Assembly: GCF_905475345.1 (NCBI RefSeq)
Contig: NC_066589.1
Location: 62,001 to 126,000 of the forward strand
Direction: 5' to 3'
DNA from: Vespula vulgaris
Lineage: Eukaryota > Arthropoda > Insecta > Hymenoptera > Vespidae
DNA length: 64,000 nt
Below the pieces are notes generated by a model. The model was not told where the DNA came from. It saw nothing but the letters and a program-made list of their open reading frames with translations, and made no database searches. Positions 1 through 15,007 of the stretch are shown here, piece after piece (the stretch's first letter is position 1; each line of letters begins with the position of its first letter). Position numbers and translations under genes: made by a program.

Positions 1-20
1 AGAAAGTGAAAAGAATAAAT

Positions 21-3000
21 ATGTGTAAGAGATTAACTAATTATTTTTTAAATTCTATGTACTTTAATTTTTAATTTAACAAATAAGTAATTATTAAATA
101 TAATATTATTGAGTATTTTACCATTAATAACCTATGTATACATTTTGGTATAACGTATGATATATAATTTGTTTTTATAATTGTCTTTTTTTATAACAAA
201 TGTGTCTTGTATATAATACTTTTATTATTTTCATATTCAAAAACGTATAAAATTAATATATTTTTATGATGTAATCATATTTATACTATTGTGAATGAAT
301 TTAGAAAAATATATATGTATATATAATATTTATTATTGTAGCTGACGATGACAGTAATTTAGTAAGTCCAGACATTCAATCACATCGGAAGTCTGTCAAT
401 CGTATTGAAGATAGTGATAGTGATATTGGAAGTCCTGTTAAAGTAAATGTTACAAATTCAGAAATAGAAACAGAATCTGATGCTAAACAGAAGGAAGTAA
501 AACTCAAATATTTAACTACATTATATCCACAAAATGATACAGTTGTACGTATAATTATAAACCTTTTGATTTTAATAGATTTATATATTATTGATTCATA
601 TTTGTTTTTAGTATATACAAGAAGTACTTAATAATGTTAACTGGAACATTGAAGAAGCTGAAGATATTGTTAAGAAAAACAGAAAAAGAAGTTTGAAAGG
701 ATCAAATAAAAGCAGTTATAAAAAGCGTAGAAAATTAAATGTTGAAGATGCTGATGTAGATTCAGATGAAGTAAAATATAAGGATAAAGTATTTAATAGG
801 TACAAAAATATTTAACATGAATTTCGTATTTGATTCTTGTCACATTTCAAGAAAAAAAAATTAAAAAAAGATTTTTTTAGTGATGACGATTCAGATGCAG
901 AAATCTCAAATGATTTAACTCATGATAAAAAGGCAGTTCTTGAATTCATGCGAACTGCACTACTTTCTGAATTGCTTTTAATACCACAATGTTCTCAAAA
1001 AAGAGCAGAAGCAGTAATAGAAGCAAGGCCATTTGAAAATTGGAGAGATCTAGTTTTTAAATTTCAAAATAATAAATATTTAGATACAGAACTCTTAAAT
1101 TCAACTCAGGTATATTTATATTTTATTACACATTCTTAATTGAACTACTATAATGATTTAATTCTTGTTATGTAATAGGAATTATTGGCTACAAGACAAG
1201 TAGTAGAATCTCTTATGAAAAAATGCATTCGTTTATCTACAAATCTTGAAAAAGCAGTTGCTGCTGGTGCATCTACTATAAAACAGCAACCAAGAGGATT
1301 ATCACCGAGATTAACATTAGCACCATATCAAATGATTGGTTTAAATTGGCTTGCAGTTATGCATGCTCAAAATGTAAATGGTATACTTGCGGATGAAATG
1401 GGATTAGGAAAAACTGTTCAAGTAATAGCTTTTCTTACATATCTAAATGAAGCAGGACTTAACGATGAAAAGGATGGACCTCATTTAATAGTTGTTCCAA
1501 GCTCAACAATGGGTAATTAACAATTAATATTTATAGACGATTTACTTTCTTTATCAATTATGCCTAATAAAATATTTTATTCTTGTTATCACTTTTATTT
1601 TCAGAAAATTGGTGTAATGAATTAGAAAGATGGTCACCTAGTTTGAAAGTTGTTCAATATTATGGTTCTCAAGATGAACGTAAAGAAATGAGAATGTCGT
1701 GGCGAAATGGTGATCTTGATGATGTAGATGTTTTATTAACTACTTATAATTTGATCAGTAGTACCCCAGAAGAACGTAGATTATTTCGTGTTATGCCAAT
1801 ACATTACGTAGTTTTTGATGAAGCTCATATGCTTAAAAATATGAGTACTATTAGATATGAAAATTTGGTTAGAATCAATGTATGTACAAAAAAAACCTTG
1901 ACTGACTACTTTTCTATGGCATAAATCTTCCATGGCATAAAATTTAATTATCTTTTTTTATAGGCAAAACATCGAATTCTTTTAACTGGTACCCCATTAC
2001 AAAATAATTTACTGGAATTGATGTCTCTTTTGATATTTGTAATGCCTTCTTTGTTTGCTGGCAAACAAGCAGACATAAAAAGTTTATTTTCGAAGAATTC
2101 TGTAAGTAATAGAAATGCAAGAAGATTACCTTTATTCCAAACTATAAAAAGTAACACAAACATGTGAACAATATGTTTGCATATTATATATTTCAGAAAA
2201 TGTCATCAGACAAAACAAATAAACAACCCTTATTTGAACAACAACAAGTTAAAAATGCAAAACAAATAATGCGTCCTTTTGTTCTTCGGCGACTTAAAGC
2301 AGAGGTTCTTTGCGATTTACCTGAAAAAACCGATGAAGTGATACGATGTACTTTGACCAAGAAGCAAGATCGTATGTACAAAAATTTACTTGAGAAATTC
2401 TCTGTTGAAGCTAATGAAAGCGCCGAAGTGAATGGAGTTGGCATGATGATGCAACTAAGGAAACTTGCAAATCATCCACTCTTAATACGAGATTATTATA
2501 AAGAAACACAGCTTAAGGTAAATAATTCGTAATTATTTCTATACATTTCACATAATATTATATTATTATATTATATTTCTCAGAATATAGCAAAAAAATT
2601 AGCTGCAGAACCTGGATATAAACAAAAAAATCCTGATTACGTATTCGAAGATTTGTTCTGGATGTCTGATTATCAAATAAATCAGTTAACACGAATATAT
2701 AAAAGTTTGGGTGGATTTGGATTACCACAAGAATTTATACCAGAAGCTGGCAAATTAAAAAAACTAGATGAACTCCTACAAATTTTAAAAGAAAATAATC
2801 ATAGAGTATTGATTTTTAGTCAGTTTACAATGATATTAGATATCTTAGAAGAATATTTAACTATTAGAGGACACAAATATTTAAGGTTATTAAATCATAT
2901 ATGCAACTTATTATAACAAATATAAATAAATCTTTTCATTACAAGCTATTTTACTAATTATTGCTAATTTAACATATTTTTCTATTTATATGGAATATTT

Positions 3001-3688
3001 TTATTTTCTAATTGCAGAATGGACGGAAGTACACCTGTAACAGAAAGACAGTCTCTTATAAATGAATACACAGAAGACAATAGCATATTTGTATTCCTGT
3101 TATCTACAAAAGCAGGTGGACTAGGTATTAATCTAACAGCTGCTGATACCGTTATAATTCATGATATAGATTTCAACCCTTATAATGATAAACAGGCAGA
3201 AGACCGTTGTCATAGAGTGGGCCAAGAAAAGTATGTATTTTATTAATTATATTTATATAATATTTTGTCACATCATTTAAAAGAAAAATTATAAAGCATT
3301 TATATTAAATTTCTTATATATGGAATATTTAGGATCAAACAACGTGTAATTTATTTTTAGACCTGTACGTATACTAAGACTTTTAGGCCAAGACACTATA
3401 GAAGAAAGCATGTATGAAATAGCTCAAGAAAAACTTAATCTTGAGCAGCAGCTTACTGGCAGTGAAGGTATGTTAAAATTAATGAATATTTTACTATATT
3501 AAATTTAATTCATGAACTTGTTCACAGAAGGAGAGAATACAGATAAAAAAAGTGTTCTAAAATTATTAAAAATGACGCTTGGACTGGATCCACATAACAG
3601 AACATTATCATTTTCACCGGTGAAAAATTCTAATAAAATACACAGCGAACTTGTAGAAAATCAAGCAGAAAGTGATATAGAATTTTGA
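21..3688 (+). CDS. SMARCAD1: SMARCAD1/Etl1-type SNF2 chromatin remodeller
   Basis: ATP-dependent nucleosome remodeller of the SNF2 superfamily (SMARCAD1/Etl1/Fun30 branch), acting in the nucleus on heterochromatin and DNA-end resection in relatives. Exons read: (21-24), 342-544, 612-799, 881-1109, 1179-1512, 1605-1879, 1964-2101, 2197-2517, 2584-2885, 3018-3230, 3361-3467, 3528-3688; they sum to 824 codons, close to the fly homologue. A CUE-like ubiquitin-binding segment spans the 544/612 junction (about residues 55-100), followed by an acidic, Ser/Asp-rich linker. Helicase motifs: DEMGLGKT (about 278), DEAHMLKN (about 390), TGTPLQNN (about 419), VLIFSQF (about 645), AGGLGINL and HRVGQ (about 700-730). 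The start is inferred: ATG T at 21-24 followed by GTAAGA joins in phase to the 342 exon. If that is wrong, the gene begins left of the window. Confidence 0.93.
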
Positions 3689-6395
3689 TTAATACGTTTT
3701 TTTTTGTATGGAGCAGAATAATTTATGAAAGGCAATGTATCAACGCACATCAAAGAAGAGGCATATTTATATCAATGCATTTTCTATCCACACAATTTCA
3801 CTTATAGAATTTATACATATTATTTAATTTCTATAATACACGTTTGTAGGGTAGCTTTCCAGGAATATTTATAATAATTTTCTTATTTACATAAAAATAG
3901 CAAGAAATTTTGAAACATTTGTGAGAAATGAAATGATGAATATGAATTTGTGTTAACATTTGAAACACAAGAAGTCTACTTAAAAAAAATTAATTGAATA
4001 TATTTTTTACATCTCTTTTAATCATTGACAAGAATTATACCTACAATTTGTCATCAAATTAATCTTAGGTATTCTACTTTTATTCTTATTTATGTTTTTA
4101 AATCTACAATAGCAAGCATTAAACTTTTAATAAAATTCTTATCCATCAAATCTGTTATATGGCAGCTGTACTGCAATTTTAATAGTATACGAATTTTTGT
4201 ATACACTGTATTTTTAGCATACTTCAATGGAATGTAGGTACATAATAGAAAAAGTAATAATAAGTAAACGCATATGTATATCTGAACATGGGACCATTTT
4301 GATACAATTTATGTACTCTGACTTGTTCCCATAGCTACCACTGCCTTGATTACTATACACAAATAATCGATATAATAATCTATATAAACTATGAAAGAGC
4401 ACATATATTAAAACTTCTTTAATTTTCATGTATTTAAAAAACATGCTGCTATTATTTTATTTTTTATCTAATTATTTTTTAATCTTTATTACATTTACAT
4501 TCGTTATTTTCATTCATCAAGATTTAACTGTTTATGCAATTTAAGTTAAATATATTCGTATTATTTATTTTATTTCGATAAAAATTTATACGGATAAAAA
4601 GAGACAAAAAATATATAATAATTTTGGAAAGTTACCCTCCATTTACCATACGTAATATAACAATTTTTATTGATACTCTAAATAAATCCATTATAGAACA
4701 TCACTTTCTATATCATTTTTAGTTTATATTGTAGATAATTATTGAATTACAATGAATAATATCATAAACAGTATAAACTCCATTTTAAATATTTTTAATA
4801 AAAAGTAATTTTCAACTTAAGTTAAAAATTATGTAGCAATTAATTTGTATTTTAATAATTTTGTATCTACATTGGTTTTTTAAAAGTCTTTCAAATCATG
4901 CATTAATACATGAATACTCATGTATAGGCACTAGCGATGCATAATTAAATATTATATGCTATATAAGGGTTTTTCATACCCGCATTTAAAAAAGCAACAT
5001 AATTCTACTTTCTTTAGTTAATAGTGATTTATGAAACTATGTTAAAAATTTAATGTTAATCCAACTTTAGAAAAAAAATTTTGTGAAGACATAATTATGA
5101 AGTACAAATAACTGTTTCATATTGTAATTATAATAAATTGTCCATATTTATACATAAATCGATTTTCGATTTGACTTTATGTGTAAACAGAAATTTTATG
5201 TTACTGAATTTTTTCTTATCTAACATTTCTAATATTTTTTAATCAACGGGAAGTAATATTCAAAATATATTCATAAAAATATAAAATATTTTATTTCTAT
5301 AGTTCCAGCAAAAACGATTAGTCGGATGTCGCCATATTGCTTACGATCATTCCGACCTACTAATTGGCGCAATTATTTGAATTAAATTATCCGGATAATA
5401 ACAAAATAATATGTAAGAGTAATTAATTCTATCTTCAGAAAATCACTTATATTCTACTTACCATTAAACAGTAAGAATTTAATACGTTCTTTGTTACTGA
5501 TAACATTATCCGAATATGGAATTTTCAACAATGTCTAACTGGTGGTATTTTATTTGATATTTTGTATTGCCTGAACAAATAAATATATGTTCGTTTTATG
5601 GTACATCGTATTTTTAATAAATTTAATATATGTTTTTAATCTAATGCTAAATTCCTTTAGTGTAAAAATCTATTAAATACCATTATTTAATTATTTATCA
5701 ATAGTTTTTCATAAAAGAAAATTATATCATAATAAGAAAGTTTATTATCTCTTTTCTTGGATATTTAAATTCTTTAATTATATAATAAAATTCAATCTTC
5801 AGAGAAAAGATATGTATTTGTAAAATATATAAAATTCTCTAAAAATATAATATTCTTCCTCTTGATTACTTGATAGAATCTAAAAAACAACATGAAATAT
5901 TGCAATAAATTCATTTAATGCCGCATTAGTGCTGCGTTAGCGAAACGTTGCAAGAAATTGGATAATAAAGATAATATAAATTTATATAGCTCGAGTTTGT
6001 AAGAAGCGGCTAAAATTTCGAATATTTTGTTTTATATTTGCAATAATTTTAATTACTAATACCAGAAAAAAAAGAAAATTTTTCTGACCAAGAGAAAATA
6101 AATCGATGATGCGAGAGTGGCGCATGTGAAACGTCGTTTGAGAAAAGTGGATTCATCTTCCGATTCCTCTACTTTCTTCCACGCAAGTGCATTTTCCGTT
6201 CTTTTCTCATTTTCGTGTCCTCAACGGAAGTAGAAAAAAGTATCTCTCTAACGTGCATATATAAATCTGCACGTCTTTTTCTTCTCTTGTATTTAAAAAA
6301 ATTAGTTGGATAGTCGGATAGTTTGTCTTGTTCTTATTTAAATGAAGAACGAAGACAAAAGATATTAATTTTATAATTTGTTTGTTAAAATCTTT
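3689..6395. other. Intergenic, SMARCAD1 3' side to NOS start
   Basis: About 2.7 kb of very AT-rich sequence with no reading frame I would call coding. The first part is the SMARCAD1 3' UTR. A nested inverted repeat lies at 5147-5187. Around 5920-6250 the sequence becomes noticeably richer in CpG, which fits the promoter and 5' UTR of NOS, whose start codon is at 6396. No TATA box or other decisive promoter motif was recognised. Confidence 0.6.
5147..5187. repeat. Nested inverted repeat (potential hairpin)
   Basis: Outer arms TTTATACATAAA (5147-5158) and TTTATGTGTAAA (5176-5187) pair at 11 of 12 positions. An inner perfect palindrome AATCGA-TTT-TCGATT sits at 5157-5171. It lies in non-coding sequence upstream of NOS; function unknown. 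Confidence 0.6.
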
Positions 6396-6774
6396 ATGAA
6401 AGAAATGAAGGATTTGGAGCCAACATCCTGTCAACGAAAACCCACCAAACTAAGAAATCTTATACATAAGACAGAAGCGTTCGATATATTACATACGAAA
6501 TATGCAGAGGTAAAAGAATCTGTTCAAAAATGTTTTTCTAATTTTAATTCTTCTTTCTTGTTACTTACTTTTGTCGTTAAATAATTATATATGATCATAC
6601 TAACAACAATACTCTTGTTAAATTATATAAATTTGAATGCAATACAATGTACGAGTAGGTACTATATTTGATTTGTGCCGCAACTAAACGTTTTTTTTAT
6701 TTTTAGCCATTTCTATTTAAAATTGATTTATATGATAATATTAATAATTAGCTGAACGATCAATTTAATTTAAT

Positions 6775-6847
<73 letters not shown>

Positions 6848-9800
6848 TTATAGAGAACATTATGTTCTGATCAAGTTTGTCTTGGAAGTATAATGGCCTT
6901 ACCTAATCATGGAACAGAGCCACGACCTAAAGAAGAAATACTTACTCATGCGAAAAATTTTCTTGAGCAGTACTTCGCTTCCATTAGAAGGTTTCTATTA
7001 GAAATATTATTTTTTATATTATTAATATTATAATGTATTAATTATAAAATAAATTATAAAATAAATTCGTAATTATCTTTTAGAATCGGAGGTGATGCAC
7101 ATCGTTCACGATGGGAAAGTGTGCAAAAAGAAGTTGCTATTACTGGTACCTATCAATTAACAGAAACAGAATTAGTTTTTGGTGCAAAATTAGCATGGCG
7201 TAATGCAGCCCGTTGCATCGGCCGTATACAATGGTCTAAGTTACAGGTTTGTTTTTGTCAATTATTTTCTTTATACTAAATAATTTCAAAAAATTGTTCA
7301 ACTCTCTTACTTCTTTTTAATAATTTATCAATGTTACTATTCATAGGTTTTTGATTGTCGTTATGTTACAACAACCAGTAGTATGTTTGAAGCTCTTTGT
7401 AATCATATTAAATACAGTACAAACAAAGGGAACATAAGGTAAATATTTTTATATTGATTTTATTTTGTAATAATATAATGATTGATGCACATATCTGTTT
7501 ATTATAAGTGTATCCATATTTAAAAATTTATAAACTTTTATTATAGATCTGCAATAACTATATTCCCTCAGCGGACAGATGGGAAACATGATTATAGAGT
7601 ATGGAATCAACAATTAATCGGATATGCTGGTTACAAGAATCCAGATGGTACAATTACTGGTGATCCAGCAAATGTTGAATTTACAGAAGTAAGAATTAGT
7701 TCTAATTCTAAATTTATAATTTTTTATTATATATAGAAAATTATTTCTGATAATGAATATACTTATTTCTCAGCTTTGTATGAAATTAGGTTGGAAAGGT
7801 GAGCATACAAGATTTGATATATTACCTTTAGTTTTATCAGCTAATGGTCATGATCCTGATTATTTTGATATACCTTCTGAACTTGTTCTTGAGGTACCTC
7901 TTAGTCATCCAACGTAAGTATAATTTCTACTAATCTTCATCAAAAGAAAAATAATACAAATTATTATTTACAGTTATCAGTGGTTTGAGAAATTAAATCT
8001 TAAATGGTTTGCTGTCCCTGCTGTATCAAGTATGGTTTTCGACTGTGGAGGATTAGAATTCACTGCAGCTCCATTTAATGGATGGTATATGAGCACAGAG
8101 ATTGGTGCAAGAGACCTATGTGATGTTCAGCGATATAATTTATTAGAAGTACTCATCTGTATCTTAATATATATTATATTATTTTCTAAATTATATATAT
8201 ATATTATGTTGATATATTAAAAATATTTTACTAGACAATTGCTACTCACATGGGACTTGATACTAGAACATCCACTTCATTGTGGAAGGACAAAGCTATG
8301 ATTGAAGCTAATGTTGCTGTATTACATAGTTTCCAGGTAATGAATTTAATGCCTAATAGTAAAGATTACAGAACTAAAACTAATAATTAAAGAAATATTT
8401 TTAGATGAAAAATGTTACTATTGTTGATCATCATACTGCTTCTGAATCTTTTATGAAACATTATGAAAATGAAATGCGTTTAAGAAATGGTTGTCCTGCT
8501 GATTGGCTATGGATAGTACCACCAATATCAGGTTCTGCCACTCCTGTCTTTCATCAAGAAATGGCACTCTATCATCTAAAACCTTCTTATGATTCACAAG
8601 TTATTATTGATTATTATTGAATCTCTAATATAAAAATATAAATGATAAAGTTACAATATAGTAATATGAATTATAACACTAGGATCCAGCATGGAAAACA
8701 CATGTTTGGAAAAAAGGTAGAGATAAAACATCTGCATCAAAAAAACCAAGAAAGAAGTTTCACTTCAAACAAATTGCTAGGTTAGTCAATAGATGAGGAA
8801 ATAAACATTTTTATCTGTATGTATGAAAAAAATAAAAATATGAAATTAATTTTAGAGCTGTAAAATTTACATCAAAATTATTTGGGAGAGCATTATCTCG
8901 AAGAATAAAGGCAACGGTATTGTATGCAACAGAAACTGGAACTTCACAAATGTATGCTGAAAAATTCGGCGAGCTATTGGGTCATGCTTTTCATTCTCAA
9001 GTACAGTATTATGTTTTATACACACACACACACACATACATATTCAGATCCATTAATATTTATATATTATTTTGAAATTTAAAATAAAATTTTATAGGTC
9101 ACTTCTATGGCAAAATATGATATTAGCAATATTGAACATGAAGCTTTACTCTTAGTTATAACATCTACTTTTGGAAATGGTGATCCTCCAGAAAGTGGCG
9201 AGGTACTTGAATTCTAATAATATAAAATCTTTCAGGTGTGAAAATATCCTAATGCATTTGAATATCTTTTAGGCATTTGCTCAAAATCTATATGCTATGA
9301 AAATGAACGAAGCTTACGTGAATGGAGAAAATAAAATAAGGTAATTATATGAATAAATACTAAATATACGAATAAATTTTTTTTATGTGTTTATACATAG
9401 TCATATGTACACAAATATACTTTTACACACACTTTTTTCTGCATTTAATACAAAAATTATTCGCAGTTTTTATATTTAGTTTAGCAGCATCAAAGTCCTT
9501 TATAAAGGCAAATAGTCAAACGAAAACAGATAGTATTAAAGGACTGGACAAATTAGATTCATTACGTGGTTCTACAACAGATTTACATACAGAATATACA
9601 TTTGGACCTCTCAGCAATGTTAGGTACTTAATGCATGTTTATATATACAAAATTTTTAATTTTAATGTAGTATAGCTTCATGAATAAAAATATTGTTTAC
9701 AGATTTGCTGTCTTTGCTCTAGGTTCATCAGCATATCCAAATTTTTGTGCATTTGGTCAATATGTTGATAACTTATTAGGTGAACTAGGTGGAGAACGTT

Positions 9801-12116
9801 TAATGCGTCTTGCACAAGGTGATGAATTATGTGGTCAAGAACAAGCTTTTCGAAAATGGGCTGCTGATACATTTATGGTAAAGACTTTAAAAGATTATTT
9901 AAATTTAGTTTTTATATTCTTTTGAAGAGATAAAATGTACTTATAACATAGGTCACATGTGAAACATTTTGCTTGGATGATAATGATACATTATTGGAAG
10001 TTGCTTTATCATTAGGATCTGAGGCATTGACACCTACAACAGTGCGATTTATAGAAGCTGAACCACAACCAATTGCAAGAGGTAAGTTTTTGCACAAGTA
10101 ATATTTAAAATTATTATGAAAAATTATTATTAATACATTTTCAAATAATTTCCAGCATTGAGCAAATGTCACAATAGAGATGTAACTATTTGTACTATGT
10201 TACAAAAGACCAACTTAAATGGAGAGGAATCAAAGTAATCTAAAATTAAAAATTAGCTGATGCTACGTATAATTATCATGTTTAAAATGAACTTTTTTAT
10301 GTTTACTTTGCAGTAGAGCCACATTACTTTTAGAACTTAAATATATAATGAATGAAGAAATGCCCTATAAACCAGGTGATCACTTAGGAGTATTTGCCTG
10401 TAATAGGGCAGACATTGTTGATGGAATCTTACAACGATTAGAAACACCATTTGATCCAGATACATCAATTGAATTACAGATGCAAAAACAGTCTCATACG
10501 CCTCATGGTTAAGTTTAATTATCATTTTATGCAAAAAATTAATTAAACTATATTAAAGGGTAACTTATTTATCTTATTTTACTTGATGCAGGAATTGTGA
10601 AAACTTGGGTACCACATGATAAATACTTACCTAATTCCTTAAAAGTATTATTAACACGATTTTTGGATATAACTACACCTCCAACACCAAATCTTCTAAG
10701 ATATTTTGCATCCATAGCTAAAAATGCACAAGAGCAATCACGGCTTAATCTCTTAGCTTCTGTATGTATCCAATTTTTTAACAGAGTATACAATTTATTA
10801 TTGGTAAGAAACTTTCATCTATCTAAATATTTGTCATTTTATTAGGATTCTGCAACTTATGAAGATTGGAGACACTGGAAATTCCCCAATTTATTAGAAG
10901 TGTTGGAAGAGTTCCCATCCGTAAAACCTTTTGCTCCCCTACTTATTTTGCATCTTACACCATTGCAACCAAGATTTTATAGTATTTCTTCTTCTCCATT
11001 TGTACATAAAGGAGAAATGCACCTTACAGTGGCAGTTGTACAATACAGAACAAAAGGTTGATTTTAAAAATTGGAAACAAATCATTTTTTTTATTAATGC
11101 AGTAAATTAATGAATATTCTTCTCAGATGGATCTGGTCCTATTCATTATGGCGTTTGTTCTAATTATTTACGTGATGTATTATGTGAAGAACCCCTTTAT
11201 GTATTTGTACGAAGGTAAATCAAATAATATTCGCGGTTAGTCTTATAATATATTTGACAATTAAATTTTTGATTAAATATTTGGTATGTAGTGCGCCAAA
11301 CTTTTATATGCCAAATAATACTAAGGCACCCATGATACTTGTTGGACCTGGAACTGGGATTGCACCGTTTCGTGGATTTTGGTACCATCGATTTGCACAA
11401 ATAAAGAAATTACGAAGTACGATGTTACAATATTGCTGTCATTGTAAAATATGTTAAAAATAATTGACATCAAAAAAATGATAATTGAAATTTACAGATG
11501 AAGAATTTGGAAAGATGTGGTTATTCTTTGGCTGCCGTCAGAGGTGTTTAGATCTTTATGCACAAGAGAAGAAGAAAATGGTAGATACTGGTGTTTTAGA
11601 TAAAATTTTCTTAGCGCTGTCTCGTGAACCTGGTTTACAAAAAGTAAATTTATCTATATTTTATATTTATATATATATAAAAGATTAGACTATTGAATTT
11701 AATTATAATTTTTAATTCCTACAGACATATGTACAAGATTTAATTCAAGCTGAATCAGCTTATATTTATGATATGTTGATGCATCAGCAAGGACATTTTT
11801 ATGTATGTGGAGATTGTACAATGGCTGAAGATGTTTATCAGACATTGAAACAAATTATTCAAACTCATGGTCAGATGACGGATGAAGAAGTTGAAGCATA
11901 TATGCTGTCATTAAGAGTAAAAATTATGTTTAAATAACAAATAAAAAGTGGTTTAAATGTGTATATATACTTTATACACAATATATATTAATCATATCTT
12001 AATTACAGGACGAAAATCGTTATCACGAAGATATATTTGGCATAACTTTACGAACGGCCGAAGTTCATAATCGATCTCGTAAAGCAGCTAGGATTAGAAT
12101 GGCTGCACAACCGTAA
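6396..12116 (+). CDS. NOS: Nitric oxide synthase
   Basis: Converts L-arginine, O2 and NADPH to nitric oxide and citrulline; single insect NOS, calmodulin-dependent type. Twenty-five coding exons: 6396-6509, 6854-6990, 7084-7246, 7347-7438, 7547-7688, 7774-7913, 7974-8148, 8235-8336, 8405-8599, 8683-8780, 8856-9000, 9098-9202, 9273-9340, 9480-9623, 9703-9877, 9952-10081, 10156-10234, 10314-10507, 10592-10761, 10846-11056, 11127-11214, 11292-11416, 11498-11643, 11725-11916, 12009-12116; 1145 residues, typical for insects. Oxygenase domain with heme cysteine in ARCIGRIQW (about 127) and arginine-binding Glu in MSTEIGARD (about 305); basic calmodulin-binding stretch (about 440-475); flavodoxin/FMN LYATETGTSQ (about 475); FAD motif RFYSISSSP (about 905); NADPH motif GPGTGIAPFRGF (about 980) and YVCGD (about 1075). 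No PDZ domain. Intron 1 holds a (TA)n microsatellite. The exon at 9480 uses the only acceptor that keeps the frame open. Confidence 0.97.
6779..6848. repeat. (TA)n microsatellite in NOS intron 1
   Basis: About 70 bp of nearly pure TA dinucleotides, one G interruption, ending just before the 3' splice site at 6852-6853. Likely length-polymorphic. Confidence 0.95.
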
Positions 12117-12574
12117 AATCGATAATATGGATAACAGTTGAGATTTAATCGTTCTTTAAATAAATTTTAATAGTTAACATATCAAATTTTATGCATATCT
12201 TGTAGAAAATTGAATTTTAATTTCTAATATTATAAATGTATTTATAGAATCAGTCAGTAATATATTATGCGAAATATATATAAATAAATAAATAAATAAA
12301 TAAAATAAAATGTTGGTGATACCATGCTAAAAAAATATTATGAATATTAACTAATATCTGAAACATGAATTGAACATACATTCGATTTACAAATACATAA
12401 CAAATATAAGTATAATACGAATTAATATTTTCAAAATATATTTGTTTTGCCTTTACTTTATTACCCTATTAAAAAGGGTTTACTATTGATTTTAACAGCA
12501 TTATTTCATAAAATTAAAATATATTAAATAATTACATACATTAAAATGAGCTACAAAATATTTTCCTTATCCTT
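12117..12574. other. Tail-to-tail gap, NOS and SdhB 3' ends
   Basis: 458 bp between the two stop codons. A canonical AATAAA for NOS lies at 12159-12164, 43 bp after its stop. A short (AAAT)n run is at about 12280-12306. The rest is AT-rich and should contain both 3' UTRs; no gene is seen. Confidence 0.7.
12159..12164 (+). terminator. Poly(A) signal of NOS
   Basis: AATAAA 43 bp downstream of the NOS stop codon, the first canonical signal after it. Confidence 0.55.
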
Positions 12575-14234
<1,660 letters not shown>

Positions 14235-15007
14235 TTTCCACGAAAGTAATCTACCTAAAACGTTTATCCATTATGTAACTGATGCATGTGCGGAAGTGCC
14301 AACATGACCGCATAATACTTTCAACGTTACAATTTTCATTCATAAAATATATGTACATACGAATGATTTTCTACTTAAAAGCAAAAAAAATATCAGCAAA
14401 AAATATAAAATTTCTTAAGGAAAAAAAAAAGAAGTAATGTAAATCCATAGAAAGAAGTACGTAAATAATATTTATTGTATCCCTAGAGAAATTTCAATAT
14501 TAAAAATGTAAATTCATGTCGTATGTATACTTCTAAAATATTTTTCAAAAAGAAATAATAGAAATTTTTATTTCTTTTAATATTCATTCTCCATTCTGTT
14601 TTCTCATTTATTTATCAATGATATTGTATTTATTACATTAAAAATTTAACAATTAAACGAAATAAAAATAAAAATTATCTTTCTTCCTTTATACCCCTGA
14701 TTTGTTTTCTTATATAAAGAGCGATGTGTAATACACGTGAGATACATGCCGTCAAGCCATGACACGTTAATTTATATACATAGTTCATTAAGTTATTTTC
14801 TCCTAGAACTGCTATTATCTTTGAAATATAAAGATGAAAGTGTGTAAAAAACTGTAATCTAAATAAACGTATAATAACTTAACTATTGTGAAGAGAAGAA
14901 AAATGTTAGACTTTGGTGTATAATCAAAGTTTATAGTGAAGTGTTATGAATAACAAGTTTCAAACTTTGAAGTGCATTAGAAAATTATAGAAAATATTTT
15001 TTTTAAT
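14235..15007. other. Divergent SdhB / COQ10 intergenic region
   Basis: About 770 bp between the SdhB start codon and the tentative COQ10 start. AT-rich, no reading frame of note. It must hold both promoters; apart from CGGAAGTG at 14291 no motif stands out. Confidence 0.5.
14291..14298 (+). promoter_or_regulatory. ETS/NRF2-type motif upstream of SdhB
   Basis: CGGAAGTG, a perfect ETS-family core, 57 bp from the SdhB start codon. In mammals GABP (NRF-2), an ETS factor, controls several respiratory-chain genes including complex II subunits; its use here is inferred by position only. Confidence 0.35.
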
